DNA of 64,000 bases from Larix kaempferi (lineage: Eukaryota > Streptophyta > Pinopsida > Pinales > Pinaceae). The stretch covers positions 11,439,501 through 11,503,500 of the forward strand of contig BSBM01000826.1 of the NCBI GenBank assembly GCA_027924585.1, read 5' to 3'. The translations under genes and the position numbers were made by a program. The notes under the pieces are model-generated. The model ran no database searches and had not been told where the DNA came from. It saw only the letters and a list, made by a program, of their open reading frames with translations. Every line of letters starts with the position of its first letter. Within the stretch, counting starts at the first letter, position 1. Of this stretch, positions 22,500-33,264 are shown one piece after another.

Positions 22500-22909
22500 C
22501 CCTAGCCCAGAAAAGAAGCAAATGGTGCATATGTCCAGTGTAGTTGAAATGAGGCATCGCACCCTAAGGAGTCTACACTGGGAAATACTTTAGGTAAGAA
22601 TTCGCAGCAAACTTTTCTGGTTGTTGCGATAATTTTGATACGATGCGAGTTTTTTTGCACTTTGCATTTCCAAGCAACGCGATATCGTATCGCAGAGGAC
22701 AGAAAACAGATCGATGCGATACCAATTTTTGAATTGATCAGAGGGCTAGTCACTTCGCCTTCTGACAAGCATTAACTGCACGACTGACAAGTATCTGTTG
22801 TACTAAGATTTGGCAGCAGTACGGCGATTCTTCTAGATTTGGAAAATCCGATGCGACACCACTCCGGCGCACAGTTTCCCAGCGAAATTTCAAACGGCGT
22901 TTTCAATAA
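22500..22909. other. Spacer between integrase and 3' gene of element B
   Basis: About 400 bp without coding. It is unusually rich in ATCGCA/TGCGAT words, including the near-palindrome GCGATATCGTATCGC (about 22679-22693). In Athila-type elements the gene after pol is thought to need a separate or spliced message, so a promoter or splice acceptor may lie here, but none is clear. Confidence 0.45.
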
Positions 22910-24892
22910 ATGGGCGCGGGGTGCTGTCTTGTCTATGCATTAAATGCCACCAACGGGCTCAGTTTACTGGTCCGTTGCCGTTTGAAGTTCGCGCCTGATG
23001 ATAAATACATGTCTTATTCAAAGAACGGGGCTACTTGGTCATTTTCACCGAAAGAGTTGAGCGCATTTGAGACGAGCCAAGCGTATTCTCAGCAGAGTTC
23101 TTAGCAGGGAAGCCAAAAACAGTTACAAACTTTGATTTGTATCAGATTAGCAATCATAGGAAGTCCAGAGTACTACAGGGGAAGGTTCCTCGCACCAGAC
23201 GAGCCTCTCGAAGACGTGTTACAGAGATTCCAAAGGGGTGGAATTGAGTGTGCTATGACTTCAGCTGTGGCTAAGAAAGGAAAGAAAGTTACTGCTGGTT
23301 CTCCATCCACACGCCAGTCACCAAGAACTTTAGCTAATATGGAGTATAGCGAGACCCCGAGTAGCACAGAGTCAGAAGAACCGGAGCAGGAACTTCCGGA
23401 AGAAGTCACAGTCGCTACAGTATACTTTCCGCCAAGGATAGAAAATGCACCAGCAATTGTCCTTCCGAAAGACTTTAGATATGAACTCGTACTCCCACCA
23501 CTGGATAAGCGAGTGAAGGAAGAAGGTAACCTGTGGGGGAATATGCATGCTGTTAATTTTGCTGATTATAATCTGAGAGATTATAAGCTTTACCCACACT
23601 TCCGTCGCGATCGTTATATGACGATTCAGAGGAACCCAAGGACAGAGCGCGATGAGTTTGTCCCCATGGACCATGCAAGCCATTTAGCATCGTCGGGACT
23701 GCTCAATCTCCTGGACATTCCACACTTTGGACGAGGCTCATAGGTAAATGCTGTAGTGCGGATGCTACTCTCATGTGTGCATGGTGGTTACTTATGGTTG
23801 GGTAACCGGATAGATGTTAATGTTGACCTTATTCACCGCATTATCGGTCTGTCGAAGACTGGCTTCGACCCACAGATAAATATTGATGGCGCCACAAAGG
23901 ATACCAGGCTCTCAACCAAGCAGGTTGCGGAGTATAAGCTGCAAAGAGGAGGTCGCGCCTACGACGTCAACTCAATACAGGATGACGCCTTGCGCTTTAC
24001 TGTTAGTCTGTTGGCAGGAAAGCTCCTCCTCAAGGTGAGGCCAAAGGAAGTCACAGGCTCAGTCATCCGCCTGGCGATTGAAGTCATAAAAGGTAAACCT
24101 TACAACTGGAGTTTATTTTTGCTGAATAGTTTCTTTCAAGACTGTGCGCAGGCGCAGCAGGATCCACTTCACAGCTTCCACTTCTCGTGGCTGCTGATCC
24201 TTATGGCTTTTATTGGATGGAAAGAGCCGCCCAATTCGCAGTTCCCACAACTGACACCAGGGGCGTGCAGAGGCACGAGATATTCAAATCTTTGGGCGAG
24301 TAATCACCCAGAGAAGCACAAGAATAACGCAATGGTATTCCATGACTACTATATGCTATTGCTTGAGTCCGTAGCAACAATTCCGCGTGTCGACTCGCCA
24401 GTCGTTGATCTTTATCAGTCCAAGCTGGAATTTAAAGTCGACAGGGATAAAACATATATCAGACCCAAGGGATTCAGGAAACATAAGGAATGGGCCCCTG
24501 GCCCATATCGCATGGAAATCCAGCAGGTTGAAGACACCATTAAGAACTGTTTTGATGAGGAAATGAAACAGATGTATGATGATCTATCCTCTGGCCTAGT
24601 TCCAGTTGATACTCCAGTTGAGGATCCAGAAGATGTTCCAGAGGTAGATCCTAAAGATAAAGTGAAAGAACCAATAGGTTCTAAGAGAAAGGGTACTGAA
24701 GGCCCTTCTCCGCTGCGAGCAAAGAAGAAGAGAACCAAGGCGGTTACTTTCGAAGAACCGCAGGCACCGATCATGACAGAGGATGAGTATGATCTCATCG
24801 CCAGCCGAATACATGAGAAGATGCGGGATAAATTCGCTGCGATTCAGTCATCGCAGGATCTGATGCACATCAGCCTTGACAAGAAATTGTGA
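22910..24892 (+). pseudogene. Element B extra gene, N-terminal part (plant transposon-type domain)
   Basis: One frame from ATG 22910, with TAG at 23102 and 23741 and TGA at 24890. It begins with a short segment, then a Ser/Pro/Glu-rich region. A folded domain follows from about 23430: LPKDFRYELVLPPLD, LLNLLDIPHFGRGS, VVRMLLSCVHGGYLWLG, DLIHRIIGLSKTG, ALRFTVSLLAGKLLLKVRP, YNWSLFLLNSFFQDC. This resembles the 'putative plant transposon protein' domain carried by many gypsy elements in plants; that assignment rests on memory. A basic cluster (SKRKG and RAKKKRTK, 24680-24745) looks like a bipartite nuclear signal. No signal peptide or transmembrane segment is seen, so it is not an evident envelope protein. 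Confidence 0.7.
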
Positions 24893-26046
24893 GAGCTGAA
24901 GGAAATAACTGAGAAGACTGCTTCCAAGCAGATTCAGTCAGCTCCAACCACAGTAGCAGAAAGTTCGCAGCCCCCTTTACAGACCAGAGAAGAAAGTATT
25001 GCAAGGGACCGCACGAACATTGTTCGTATACCGCCGGGAAGTATTAAGTTCCCTGTTCCGATGGAAGTACAGATGGTTCATCCTCTTGAGGTGAACCTAC
25101 CAGAAGTACCTGTGGACCAGTTGTACAAAATTTTCCAGTAAATAGGCACGGAGCTGAGGCACAGAGAACAACTCACATATGAGCATAATGTTTTCCTTTC
25201 TAATGAAAACGTGCAGCTCATTGCATAGCATGAGGCAGAGAGTGCCCAGTTGACGCAATATGTTCAGCGAGAGCAGGATGTCTCTCTTGTTTAAAGAATA
25301 TCGCAGCAGAACTTCCGCAGTGCGATATCAGGCCTGAGTTAGAAATAACTCAAAAGATCAGAAAAATAGCGGAAAGAGCAAAGGCTCTAGATGAAGAGAA
25401 GAAAAAGATGGAGGAAGAATATGAAGCAAGGATTGCTGCACTGGAAGCGAATAGGCCGCTTACTCCAGAGGAAATCCAGGAAGCAAGAGTGCAAGCTATC
25501 AGAATTGTACAGACACAGATGCAGTGTCGAGTGGAAGCAACAGAGGCTATCCTAGAGGAAGCATCAAAAACATGGCTGGAGCTAGAGGAGCTCCCACAGA
25601 AAGCCGAGCTCAATCAGCATATTAAGCACTTTGAAGATGCGATATCAAGAGCTGAAGAAGAGTACAAGGGCTTGAGTGCTCTTGCGAAGATAAGGAAGAA
25701 AGGAGAAATCACGCAATTTCAACAGCAAGTACAGAAGTACAGAGAACAACAGATCAACCTGGCTAACGAAGTTAGCCCACATGAAAGCAAAGTCACACAT
25801 CTGGTTGATGAACTGGAGAAAAAGGTGAAAAGCTTCACCTCAAGTAAAGGAGTCATTGAGAGCACAGAAGACTCCTTGGTAACAGCTGAGCTGCTAAGCG
25901 CGGCGCAGGAAGAAGTAACAAGCATGGACGACAGTATTGAAGCGCTTAAGGCACAATTCGCAACAATCTCACGGGCAGCAAAGGATAAGCTTAAGCAGAT
26001 GAAGCAGGATGATGTTGCGAGTGGCTCGGGGACGAGCCACAAGTAA
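24893..26046 (+). pseudogene. Element B extra gene, coiled-coil C-terminal part
   Basis: The frame of the preceding part continues past TGA 24890 through a Gln/Ser/Pro-rich tract, with TAA 25139, TAG 25226 and TAA 25292. A single frame change between about 25295 and 25320 leads to an open stretch ending TAA 26044-26046. From ATG 25408 this gives 212 residues that are almost entirely charged heptad-like helix (EEEYEARIAALEA, EVSPHESKVTHLVDELEKKVK), a strong long coiled coil. It stops 13 bp before the 3' LTR. A coiled coil suggests oligomerisation, possibly with gag or chromatin proteins. No enzymatic motif is visible. Confidence 0.65.
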
Positions 26047-26050
26047 GTGT

Positions 26051-26059
26051 TAGGGGAGT
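26051..26059 (+). other. Polypurine tract of element B
   Basis: TAGGGGAGT directly precedes the TG of the 3' LTR. It is short, but correctly placed to prime plus-strand synthesis. Confidence 0.7.
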
Positions 26060-27602
26060 TGTTGGAGAGAACTTCCGCAGCATTTAGGAAGATGCTAATT
26101 TTGGGAAAGATAACCATTTTTGGGGAAAAAGTACCAAAATTAGGCGACAAGACAAAGATATCGCCGTAGCGCAAATTCCGACGGGAATTGCGGCGATATG
26201 TACAGAAAAGTCAGAGTGTATGGTACAGGGAAGAGGCCGAAGGGAGAGCTCAACCACCATAATAAAGGCGCCGAAGATGAAGAGAGGGTTCAGCTACCTT
26301 CATTATGAAGAAGGACCACAGTCAGCGTTGCTCGAACCAAGAAGAAGCAACGGGCCGATGCATTAAAGACTAAGGACTGCAGGAAGCGGCGACGAGACAG
26401 GAGGCAGCTATGGAAGTACAGCCAGTTGACTGTAAGTGGTTAGGGTTGAGTCACTGTTGGGATAAGGCCCACAGTTTTGTAACTGCGATGAGACCTTCGG
26501 GCCATCTATATATAGGAGTCTTTTTATATGAAAAGGGGTTGGCCACATAGTGACAAGAGTTATTAAGTAGAGGGTAGTTGAGTCTTTGTGATACAGAGTC
26601 TGAACATCCCCCAGAGACAGGGGCCGACCCATTGAGAGATTGTGCAATCCACTGGGATTGAAGAAGAAAGAGAATGCATTGTAAGAGGCAGGAGAAGAAG
26701 AGAGGTCTATAGAGAAGGGCTCCCACTGAGGGGGAGTTTCCCAGAAGACCCCTGTTGCAAGAGTTGTGACAGAACTGCGTTTTACTCTCCATGATTGTTA
26801 ACAGGGAACACAGTTCCCGTGAATGTAGCTCCTCTCCTGGGAATGACAACGTGCTTATCTAAGTAGCGCGATTGTAGCTGTGTAGTTGTTGCTCTTACTT
26901 ACTTATCTCTAGTATACATGAATGCTTCCTTCAGTTTATGAGTACTGTGTATGGTTGTCAGTTTAGTTCTGGTTGATGTTTAACCATTGTAAGAATCATA
27001 TCTAAATCCTAGCGAATTAGGTCTTTGTTAATAAAGGATAATGCTCGAGTATGGAATGAATGTAATGCATGAAGAGTGTAATTAGAACAGTACTTAACAT
27101 AATACTCTATACAGTCACATCATCACAAAACATCAAGGGTCAAGCGCATTAGCAAGGGTTATGCTTAGAAATTAAATGATATCACTATCTTCAGTAATAG
27201 GATAAGGGAGGGAGGGACCGCGTATTAATCTAGGAAGCGGTAAGAATCACATACCGCCGGGACAAGGAGGAGGAAGATATCGCTCCTGTGATACCTTAGG
27301 TATCGCTAGACGGGCTCATATAAGGGGAAGACTTATCGCACTTCCTGCGTGATGCGATAAGGCAGGGGCATAGACGGAGTAATAGAAGGAGATAAGTTAT
27401 CCCTTGAGGAGAGAGCAAGGGTTAACCCTGGATGCCTCGGAACTTGGTTGAGGACACTTGAGTCTTCCGCCACCCATTAGAATCACTTCGGGTGAGACTT
27501 CAGGTTGCCTCCGCGACCTGTTGCCGAAAGGGCCAGTGAGCTAAGGGTCTGTTGGTCTAGAAGGTGCAGCTAACCTGGGTCTACCGAGATAGAAACCCAA
27601 CA
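26060..27602 (+). repeat. 3' LTR of element B
   Basis: Starts TGTTGGAGAG and ends AACCCAACA. It is nearly identical to the 5' LTR, including the TATA-like box (about 26505-26515) and the CTTATCGCA stem-loop. I count about 21 substitutions, roughly two thirds transitions, over 1543 aligned bases. Confidence 0.95.
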
Positions 27603-27607
27603 TGCCC
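27603..27607. repeat. Target-site duplication of element B, right copy
   Basis: TGCCC directly follows the LTR end CCCAACA and equals 14354-14358. Confidence 0.95.
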
Positions 27608-28796
27608 CCCATATTCGTGAGTCAAACAACGACAGAGAATAGAGTCCTTTCCCCGATGATACAAAGTGTCACCGACGATGACATAATCTTTAGCATGATG
27701 TTTCACACATCGTCATTCGTCTCGTGAATAGTGTGGAGGGAACTTCAAAGTTTAAAGATGCATAATAATATCCCCATACCAAGGGTCCATAGACGAAATA
27801 AGAAATAAGCGCTCATCCACAAAGGAATCTTCGTGGACAATATCCTCATCAAGTCGCGAAAAGTCTGACATAAGCTCAGCAAAAACCAAGGATTTCACTG
27901 ACTTCATCGAACAAAAATCAAGCTCAAACTCCTGAAGGATCACAATCAACCTATTATACTTCCCCCCCTATAAGACGTCGTGATAGCCCGAACTGAAATG
28001 GATTGTTATGTGCTATCACTGTTATTGCATGAATAGTCGCAAGTGCCAACTTTTCCATGCAAGTGTATCTCAGCTCAGTGTCTACTAGATTTCGACTAAG
28101 ATAATAAACCACATGCTCCAGGAGCACATCGTCTACCTAAACTAAGACCATGTCAATCGTCTCTTGAGACGCGACTACATAAAGTAGAAAATCTCTAGCA
28201 AAGTCCGATGGACTAAGTAGAGGGGCCGATACCAAGGCTTTCTTCAAAGTGTCGAAAGACTGTTGGGCTCGCTCATCCCAGATAAATGGTGTGTCTTTCT
28301 TCAACCAGTGCACGGAACCTTTGGTAAGGCTAGCATAATTCACTACAAAATGAAACAGGAAAGTGGCTCTCCCTTGGAGGCTCTGAAGTTTAAATAAGTT
28401 GCGCAGAGGAGGAAACCAAAGTATTGCCTCAACTTTAAGAGGATCGACTCTGATACCCTCTTTCGAAACTATGAAACCTAGAAGGCGACCCGTTTTCACA
28501 ACAAAGATACACTTATTAGGATTCAATCAAATCTTGTAGCGTATGCATATTTTGAAAATTAGATGGAGGTGCTTGGGATGGTCCACTCTCTTACGAGAAT
28601 GGCCAGCAAGATCATCCAAGTACGCCTCCACTATGCGCTTAAGGTGGTGAAAATCGTAGGTCATGGCATGCTGAAAAGTAGCTCCGGACTTTTTAAGGAC
28701 GAAGGTAATCTTCCAGTATGCAAACGTACCCCAAGGAAAAATAAAAGCAGTTTTATGTTGGTCCTCGGGCTTTATCTGGATCTAGTTGTATCCTAA
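27608..28796 (-). pseudogene. Gypsy G reverse transcriptase C-part and RNase H
   Basis: In minus sense from 28796 down there is a reverse-transcriptase block with catalytic EAYLDDLAGHS (about 28600-28635). After a frame break comes LNPNKCIFVVKTGRLLGFIVSKEGIRVDP (28526 downward), then connection and RNase H text: PFIWDERAQQSFDTLKKAL and FLLYVVASQETIDMVLV. The first RNase H catalytic Asp appears as Val-Ala (VVAS where VDAS is usual). The remaining RNase H and the start of the integrase zinc region continue to the B insertion with stops. The original enzyme pair would copy element RNA and remove the template. This copy is inactive. Confidence 0.85.
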
Positions 28797-30294
28797 AAAA
28801 GTCGTCCATAAACGAAAAAGCTTTTCTTCCCGCACAAGAATCCAAGATCTGATCTATGAATGGAGTGGGGAAATTATCCTTCAGACATGCATGGTTCATA
28901 TCTCTAAAGTCTGTGCACACACGAATAGTTCCCTGCTTCTTATCCACAGGAACAGGATTTGACACCCATTCGTTAAGGGGAACTGGGTAGATGAAACCAT
29001 CCTTAAGTAGTTTCTCCACCTCTTCGTTAATCATGGCTTCCTTCCTAGGGTTCACATCACGAATATGTTGTCGAACCGGATTAGCATTGGGATAAGTCTT
29101 AATCTTGTGCTCAACAATACTGGGGTCTATTCTTGGCATCTCCTCATAAGACCAGGCGGAAGCTTCCTGGAAATTCATGAATAGTTCGGTGTAAATGGAA
29201 ATCTCCTCTGGAGAACAATCATCACCAATGTAAATATTCTCTACCTTTCCAGGTGTATGAGAGATGTTGATCAGTATGGTAGGGGAAATATTAGACATGT
29301 TCCCCTCCGTGTAAATCCCATGCGAATCCCAAGGAGCCACAGGGTGACCAACCATCTCGGCAAGAGTCATCCTGAACTCTTCCTGCTCAATAAGATCAAG
29401 GTTGGGAAGAAAATAAGAGCGATGATGCATGTCTTCCCAAGGCCTCTCACTACCACACATGGCCTCAATGATGACTTCATCTGAAGGTAAAGTACCATCA
29501 AGAAAATCGTGTGAACAAGACAAGTCGATTGCCCACGCGGGAAACATAACGGGATCTTCCACTTCGGTCCGTGAAGAGGAGAGATATGGCTCTGCGGTGT
29601 CTTGTTGAATATCTTGATATGCAAGCTCAATAGCAGACAGTGGCATATCCATTCTGATGGGGGCAATGTCTCCAGACAAAGAATTGGTAGATGGTAAAGT
29701 CCATGGATCATTTAAATACGAGGTCTGGAATAGTACATTATTCAAAGGAGGAGGTGCACTATCGAAAACGGTTCCTATAAAAGAGATTGGTGTGACAAAG
29801 TCAAATGACCCCATCAATGAAGAGTACAATCCTACACCAATGTTCCCAGATCTCGGTTGAGAATCTTTGACCTGAGGAGCAACAAATCTTGTAGATGCAG
29901 TGGAATTGGGGCTAACAAAATCTAGTTGATCGGTCGTCACAATATTTCCTTCACGAGGAGAGTAGATAATTCTGAATACAGAGGACATGACCGCTGGCAT
30001 AGCATAGATCCAATTCTGACCGAGTAGAAGGTTGTATTCGATGGGCGCATCAACCACCTCGACTTCAATAGGCATGAATTTCCCACTCAAGAGGACAACA
30101 AGGGAAGGGAGAATACCATGCGGCCTAAATGACCGACCGTCGAATGCAGTGAGCATGGTCATAGACTTGGAGAAGGGAGGAGAGCCAAGAGATTTCCAAC
30201 AAGATAAAGACATCATTGACGTAGAAGCACCTTCATCAACCACTGTTCTTTTGACGATATTCTGTAGGCACTCCACATGGACTTGAAAAGCCAC
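28753..30294 (-). pseudogene. Gypsy G protease and reverse transcriptase N-part
   Basis: A 513-codon open stretch. Near its start is the protease motif TVVDEGASTSMMSL (residues about 16-29, DEGAS in place of DSGAS/DTGAS), with VDAPIEYNLLLGQNWIYAM downstream as the second protease block. A long, poorly conserved linker follows, then reverse-transcriptase blocks NPVRQHIRDVNPRK, VEKLLKDGFIYPV, GTIRVCTDFRDMNHAC and FPTPFIDQILD. It ends at AFSFMDDFFRIQLDPDKA, where a frameshift separates it from the catalytic YLDD further down. The open length is long for a decayed element, so G is moderately young. Confidence 0.88.
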
Positions 30295-30360
30295 ATGATA
30301 AGGTAAGCGAGGTTGGATGTCAGTAGTGTCAAACTTGATAACGTTAGGAATTCCCTATTC

Positions 30361-30898
30361 CTAAACTCTTAAAGCGCATAAAAGGGCGTTCTTCTGAGAA
30401 GGACATGCCCGTAAAACCTCAAGAGCTGAAATGGCACACAGAGTTTGACTTAAATCTTCTACAATGGAGTAGTTTTGGGTGGCTTGGGAATTGGGATTAT
30501 GCGTTGAACTCTTGAGAGCACCTTTCAGTATCTGCGACATAGTAGTGGGATTCTCAGTATGCAGAGAAGTATCAGGAAGAGGGGGCTCATTCCCCAAGTT
30601 CGGTTGTGGTGCACCATAATTGTGTTGAAAAGTAGAAACACTAACCTTTGAGGACCGCCGGTATGAGAAGTGGACATTGAAGTATCATTAGTCCCATAAC
30701 TAGTGACAAGAGAACTCGAAGACATATTCTGATGATGAGGAAGGTGATCTTTCAACATAGCTGGGCTCTGTGCAAGATGCTTCGATGCTTCTTCAATCTG
30801 AGGACACAAGTGAGTAAGATGATCTTCTGAGCAAAGCTTACAAGGAAATTTCACCTTACGCCTAGGTTTACGGTCCCCACCAGCATTTCCGCCGTCCC
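30361..30898 (-). pseudogene. Gypsy G gag end with zinc knuckle, 5'-truncated
   Basis: From 30898 down the text reads a Gly/Arg-rich run, then KFPCKLCSEDHLTHLCPQI. This is a CX2CX3HX4C knuckle (one residue shorter than CX2CX4HX4C) typical of this gypsy group. It is followed by Ser/His-rich sequence, a frame break at about 30600, and a segment leading in frame toward the protease (LSQTLCAISALEVLRACPSQ). The capsid part is absent because the element is cut at about 30898 by the junction with copia D. Confidence 0.75.
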
Positions 30899-30900
30899 AA

Positions 30901-30969
30901 TCTATTACCTAACGGATCTATTACCCAATTTGATCTTAACTAACTCCTAAGTGTCTAAATATCCAAACA
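30901..30969 (-). repeat. 3' LTR fragment of copia D
   Basis: About 69 bp matching the inner end of the A 3' LTR (TTACCTAACGG through CCAAACA). It marks the left breakpoint of the duplicated segment against gypsy G gag. Confidence 0.85.
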
Positions 30970-30981
30970 TCCCCCCTTAAG
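30970..30981 (-). other. Polypurine tract of copia D
   Basis: TCCCCCCTTAAG on the plus strand, same as in element A, immediately after the LTR remnant. Confidence 0.85.
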
Positions 30982-32664
30982 AACAACCTGGGATAGGATT
31001 GAAGGATTTACAAAAGTGAAACTATTTGGATAAGGAAGGAGGCATTAGAGCCTATCCCCCCTTAATGACAAATTCCTGAACTCCTAACATAGATCAAACT
31101 TTCGAAAACTTCTCTTCTGTAAGAGACTTGGTGAAGATGTCCGCAACTTGATCATCTGTAGGGAAAAAGAGCACTTCAAGAACACGATCATGAACAATAT
31201 TTCTGATGAAGTGCATATGTAGCTCAATGTGTTTGTTGCGTTGATGTAGAACTAGATCTTTGGAAAGCTTGATAACACTTTGATTGTCGCACAAAAGTGG
31301 AGTAGGCTACTGCTGCTTGAATCCAAACTCTGAAAGGATCTATCGAAGCCATAAAGCTTCCTGACTGGCATTAACTACGGCTCGATATTCTGCTTCTATT
31401 GAAGAAAGATCAAGAGCTTGTTGTTTCTTACAAGCCCAAGTGATAGGTCCAGATCCCAGACTGAAAAAATAACCTGTAGTAGAATTTCGATTATCAGGAT
31501 CGCCGGCCCAATCTGAATCAGTGAAACCAACCAACAAAGGTTTCCCCCCTATACTGTAATGAATCCCAAACTGAATTGTACCTTGAATATATCGAAGTAT
31601 TCTTTTAGCTTCTTTCTAGTGACTTTCATGAGGTGTTTGCATATAACGGGCAACATGACCAACGACAAAGGAAAGGTCAGGACGGGAATGAGTCAAGTAT
31701 AAGAGACTACCAACAAGCTGACGATACAAGGTGGCATCTACTTCAGCTGAAGGAAAAGTGGCAAAATTTTTTACTCCAAACTGGAAGGGAGAAGGGGCTA
31801 GTTTACAATCGTCCATGTGAAAGCGACGAAGAAGGTCACAAAAATATTTAGACTGAGAAAGAAAGATTCATTCTTTGGTTTGCAGGACTTGGAGACCGAG
31901 AAAATAATGCAAATGTCCTAAGTCTGACATTTCAAAATTTTGCTTAAGACTAGATTTCACATGGGTTATAAGCTTAGGGTCACTACCAGTAAGAATAAGG
32001 TCATCAACTTACAGGACAAGTATGATGAGATGGTTTCCTACTTTCTTGGTATAGACATTGGGGTCAAAATGGCATCTAGAAAAAGTAGTGTCAAGGAGAA
32101 AGCTATCCATTTTGGCATACCAAACTCTAGGAGCTTGCTTAAGGCCATATAAGGATTTCTTAAGGTGGAAAACAAGGCTAGAGTGATTCTGAACATATCC
32201 AGGAGGTTGTTCCATGTAAATTTCCTCCTGTAAATCACCATGTAAGAAGACAGACTTGACATCCATTTGATGGACTTCCTAGTTATGTAAGGCTGCAAGG
32301 GAAAGAACCAGGCAGATGGAGTTCATTTTTGCGACAGGAGTCAAAGTTTCATTGTAGTTAATCCCTTCAACTTGGGAAAAAAATTTGGAAACTAACCTTT
32401 CCTTAAGTCTTTCAACACTTCCATCTGATGCATACTTAGTTCTGTAGATCCATTTACATCTGACAAGTTTTCTTCCTTTTGGAAGAGGTATAAGATCCCA
32501 AGTATCATTCGCCATTAAGGAACGATATTCTTTGTCCATAGCTGCATCCCAATCTAGATTTCCTGAAGCGTCTGCAAACGTTTCTAGATCATGATTCTTG
32601 AAAAATTGAGCCAAAAGAGAAAAGGCTCGTTGAAACTAAGAACGTGTTCAACGTTGATTTCTAG

Positions 32665-32882
32665 GTGTTAGCACTTAGATTTTATTCCGGTTGTAAAAGA
32701 CTAAGACCTAAGGTAACCTATTTCAAACCAAGATTTAGGTAGAAGAACTAGCCATTTTCTCCACCAGAGAGGGCTCTCTCTGGTGGAGAAAATGGCTAGT
32801 TCTTCTACCTAAAGCTTGGTTTGAAATAGGTTACCTTAGGTCTTAGTCTTTTACAACCGGAATAAAATCTAAGTGCTAACAC
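32665..32882. mobile_element. 218-bp near-perfect hairpin MITE
   Basis: Two 107-bp arms (32665-32771 and 32776-32882) are inverted copies around a 4-base centre, with one mismatch seen (AAGATTTAGG versus AAGCTTTAGG). The ends are GTGTTAGCAC and GTGCTAACAC, flanked by TAG on both sides (32662-32664, 32883-32885). The paralogous site in element A (around 7066-7068) reads CTCTAGGATC without the insert, so this is a precise insertion with a 3-bp duplication. Superfamily is uncertain; a 3-bp TSD fits CACTA or PIF/Harbinger. It lacks coding capacity and must have moved using an enzyme from elsewhere. Confidence 0.9.
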
Positions 32883-33049
32883 TAGGATCACTAGCAAGAT
32901 AACTAGCTGCTTCACATGTTGAACGAACCCATCGAGGAAGCACTTGTGCTTGTGCAACTGGAGGAACATGAGCAGTAGGAGGTGGATTTTCATCCTCACT
33001 GTCATCATCAGAAACTGGAGTTGGAAACCTGTCAAGGAAGTTGGAAGAA

Positions 33050-33170
33050 GAAGAAGGCACAATCACCGAATCAAGCTTGCAGGCCAAAGATGACACAATT
33101 TCCTTGCTAGGCTCGCAGGCCAAAGATGGCACAATCGCCTTGTTAGGCTCGCAGGCCAAGAGTTTTTCAT
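33050..33170 (-). repeat. In-frame minisatellite in copia D linker
   Basis: Tandem units encode ACEPNKAIVPS, ACEPSKEIVSS and ACKLDSVIVPS. They correspond to 7215-7350 in element A, with unit-specific changes. Confidence 0.75.
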
Positions 33171-33264
33171 CAAATTTAACATCTCTTCTAATGATTACAT
33201 CATGAGAATGTGGTTGAAGAATTCTAGAACCTTTTACATCTTTAGAATATCCAACAAATATGCA

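Larger units (their letters stand above)
14359..27602 (+). mobile_element. Athila-like Ty3/gypsy element B, young, with extra 3' gene
   Basis: A 13,244-bp element with TG...CA LTRs (1551 and 1543 bp), a perfect 5-bp TSD TGCCC, a primer-binding site two bases after the 5' LTR and a purine tract before the 3' LTR. Internal order is gag (five zinc-knuckle-like motifs), protease, two gag-like repeats, reverse transcriptase, RNase H, integrase, then a roughly 3-kb additional gene before the 3' LTR. Size, tRNA-Asp-like primer site and the extra gene fit the Athila group of chromovirus-free gypsy elements. By eye the LTRs differ at about 21 positions plus one 8-bp indel, so insertion is recent. Many in-frame stops make this copy non-autonomous unless they are read through. 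Confidence 0.95.
13017..30898 (-). mobile_element. Ty3/gypsy element G, split by element B
   Basis: Minus-strand gypsy remnant. From high to low coordinates it has a gag-end zinc knuckle (about 30850), protease, reverse transcriptase and RNase H (30294-27608), then the inserted element B, then the integrase core and C-terminus (14358-13551) and a second, archaeal/plant-type RNase H (13434-13017). No LTR of G is recognised. Its 5' end is cut at about 30898, where copia D sequence begins, and its 3' region includes the antisense PMD pseudogene. About 100 residues between RNase H and the integrase core appear missing at the B insertion point. The pol order is protease-RT-RNase H-integrase-second RNase H. 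Confidence 0.85.
31094..33264 (-). pseudogene. Copia D RNase H, reverse transcriptase and linker, broken
   Basis: From 33264 down: an acidic linker with the ACEPNKAIVPS-type repeat, the hairpin MITE (32665-32882), then reverse-transcriptase blocks GRKLVRCKWIYRTKY, MDVKSVFLHGDLQEEIYMEQPPGY-type text (32266-32190) and SLYGLKQAPRVWYAKMDSF. The YVDD block is disrupted near 31990. RNase H blocks follow: FTDSDWAGDPDNRNS, LSSIEAEYRAVV and CDNQSVIKLSKD. It is collinear with 5499-7440 of element A but with different stops, so the two copies decayed independently after duplication. Confidence 0.87.

Noticed and set aside
22910-26046. Envelope gene of an endogenous retrovirus-like element
   Set aside because: The position fits Athila env-like genes, but there is no signal peptide, transmembrane segment or cleavage site pattern; the basic cluster and coiled coil point elsewhere.
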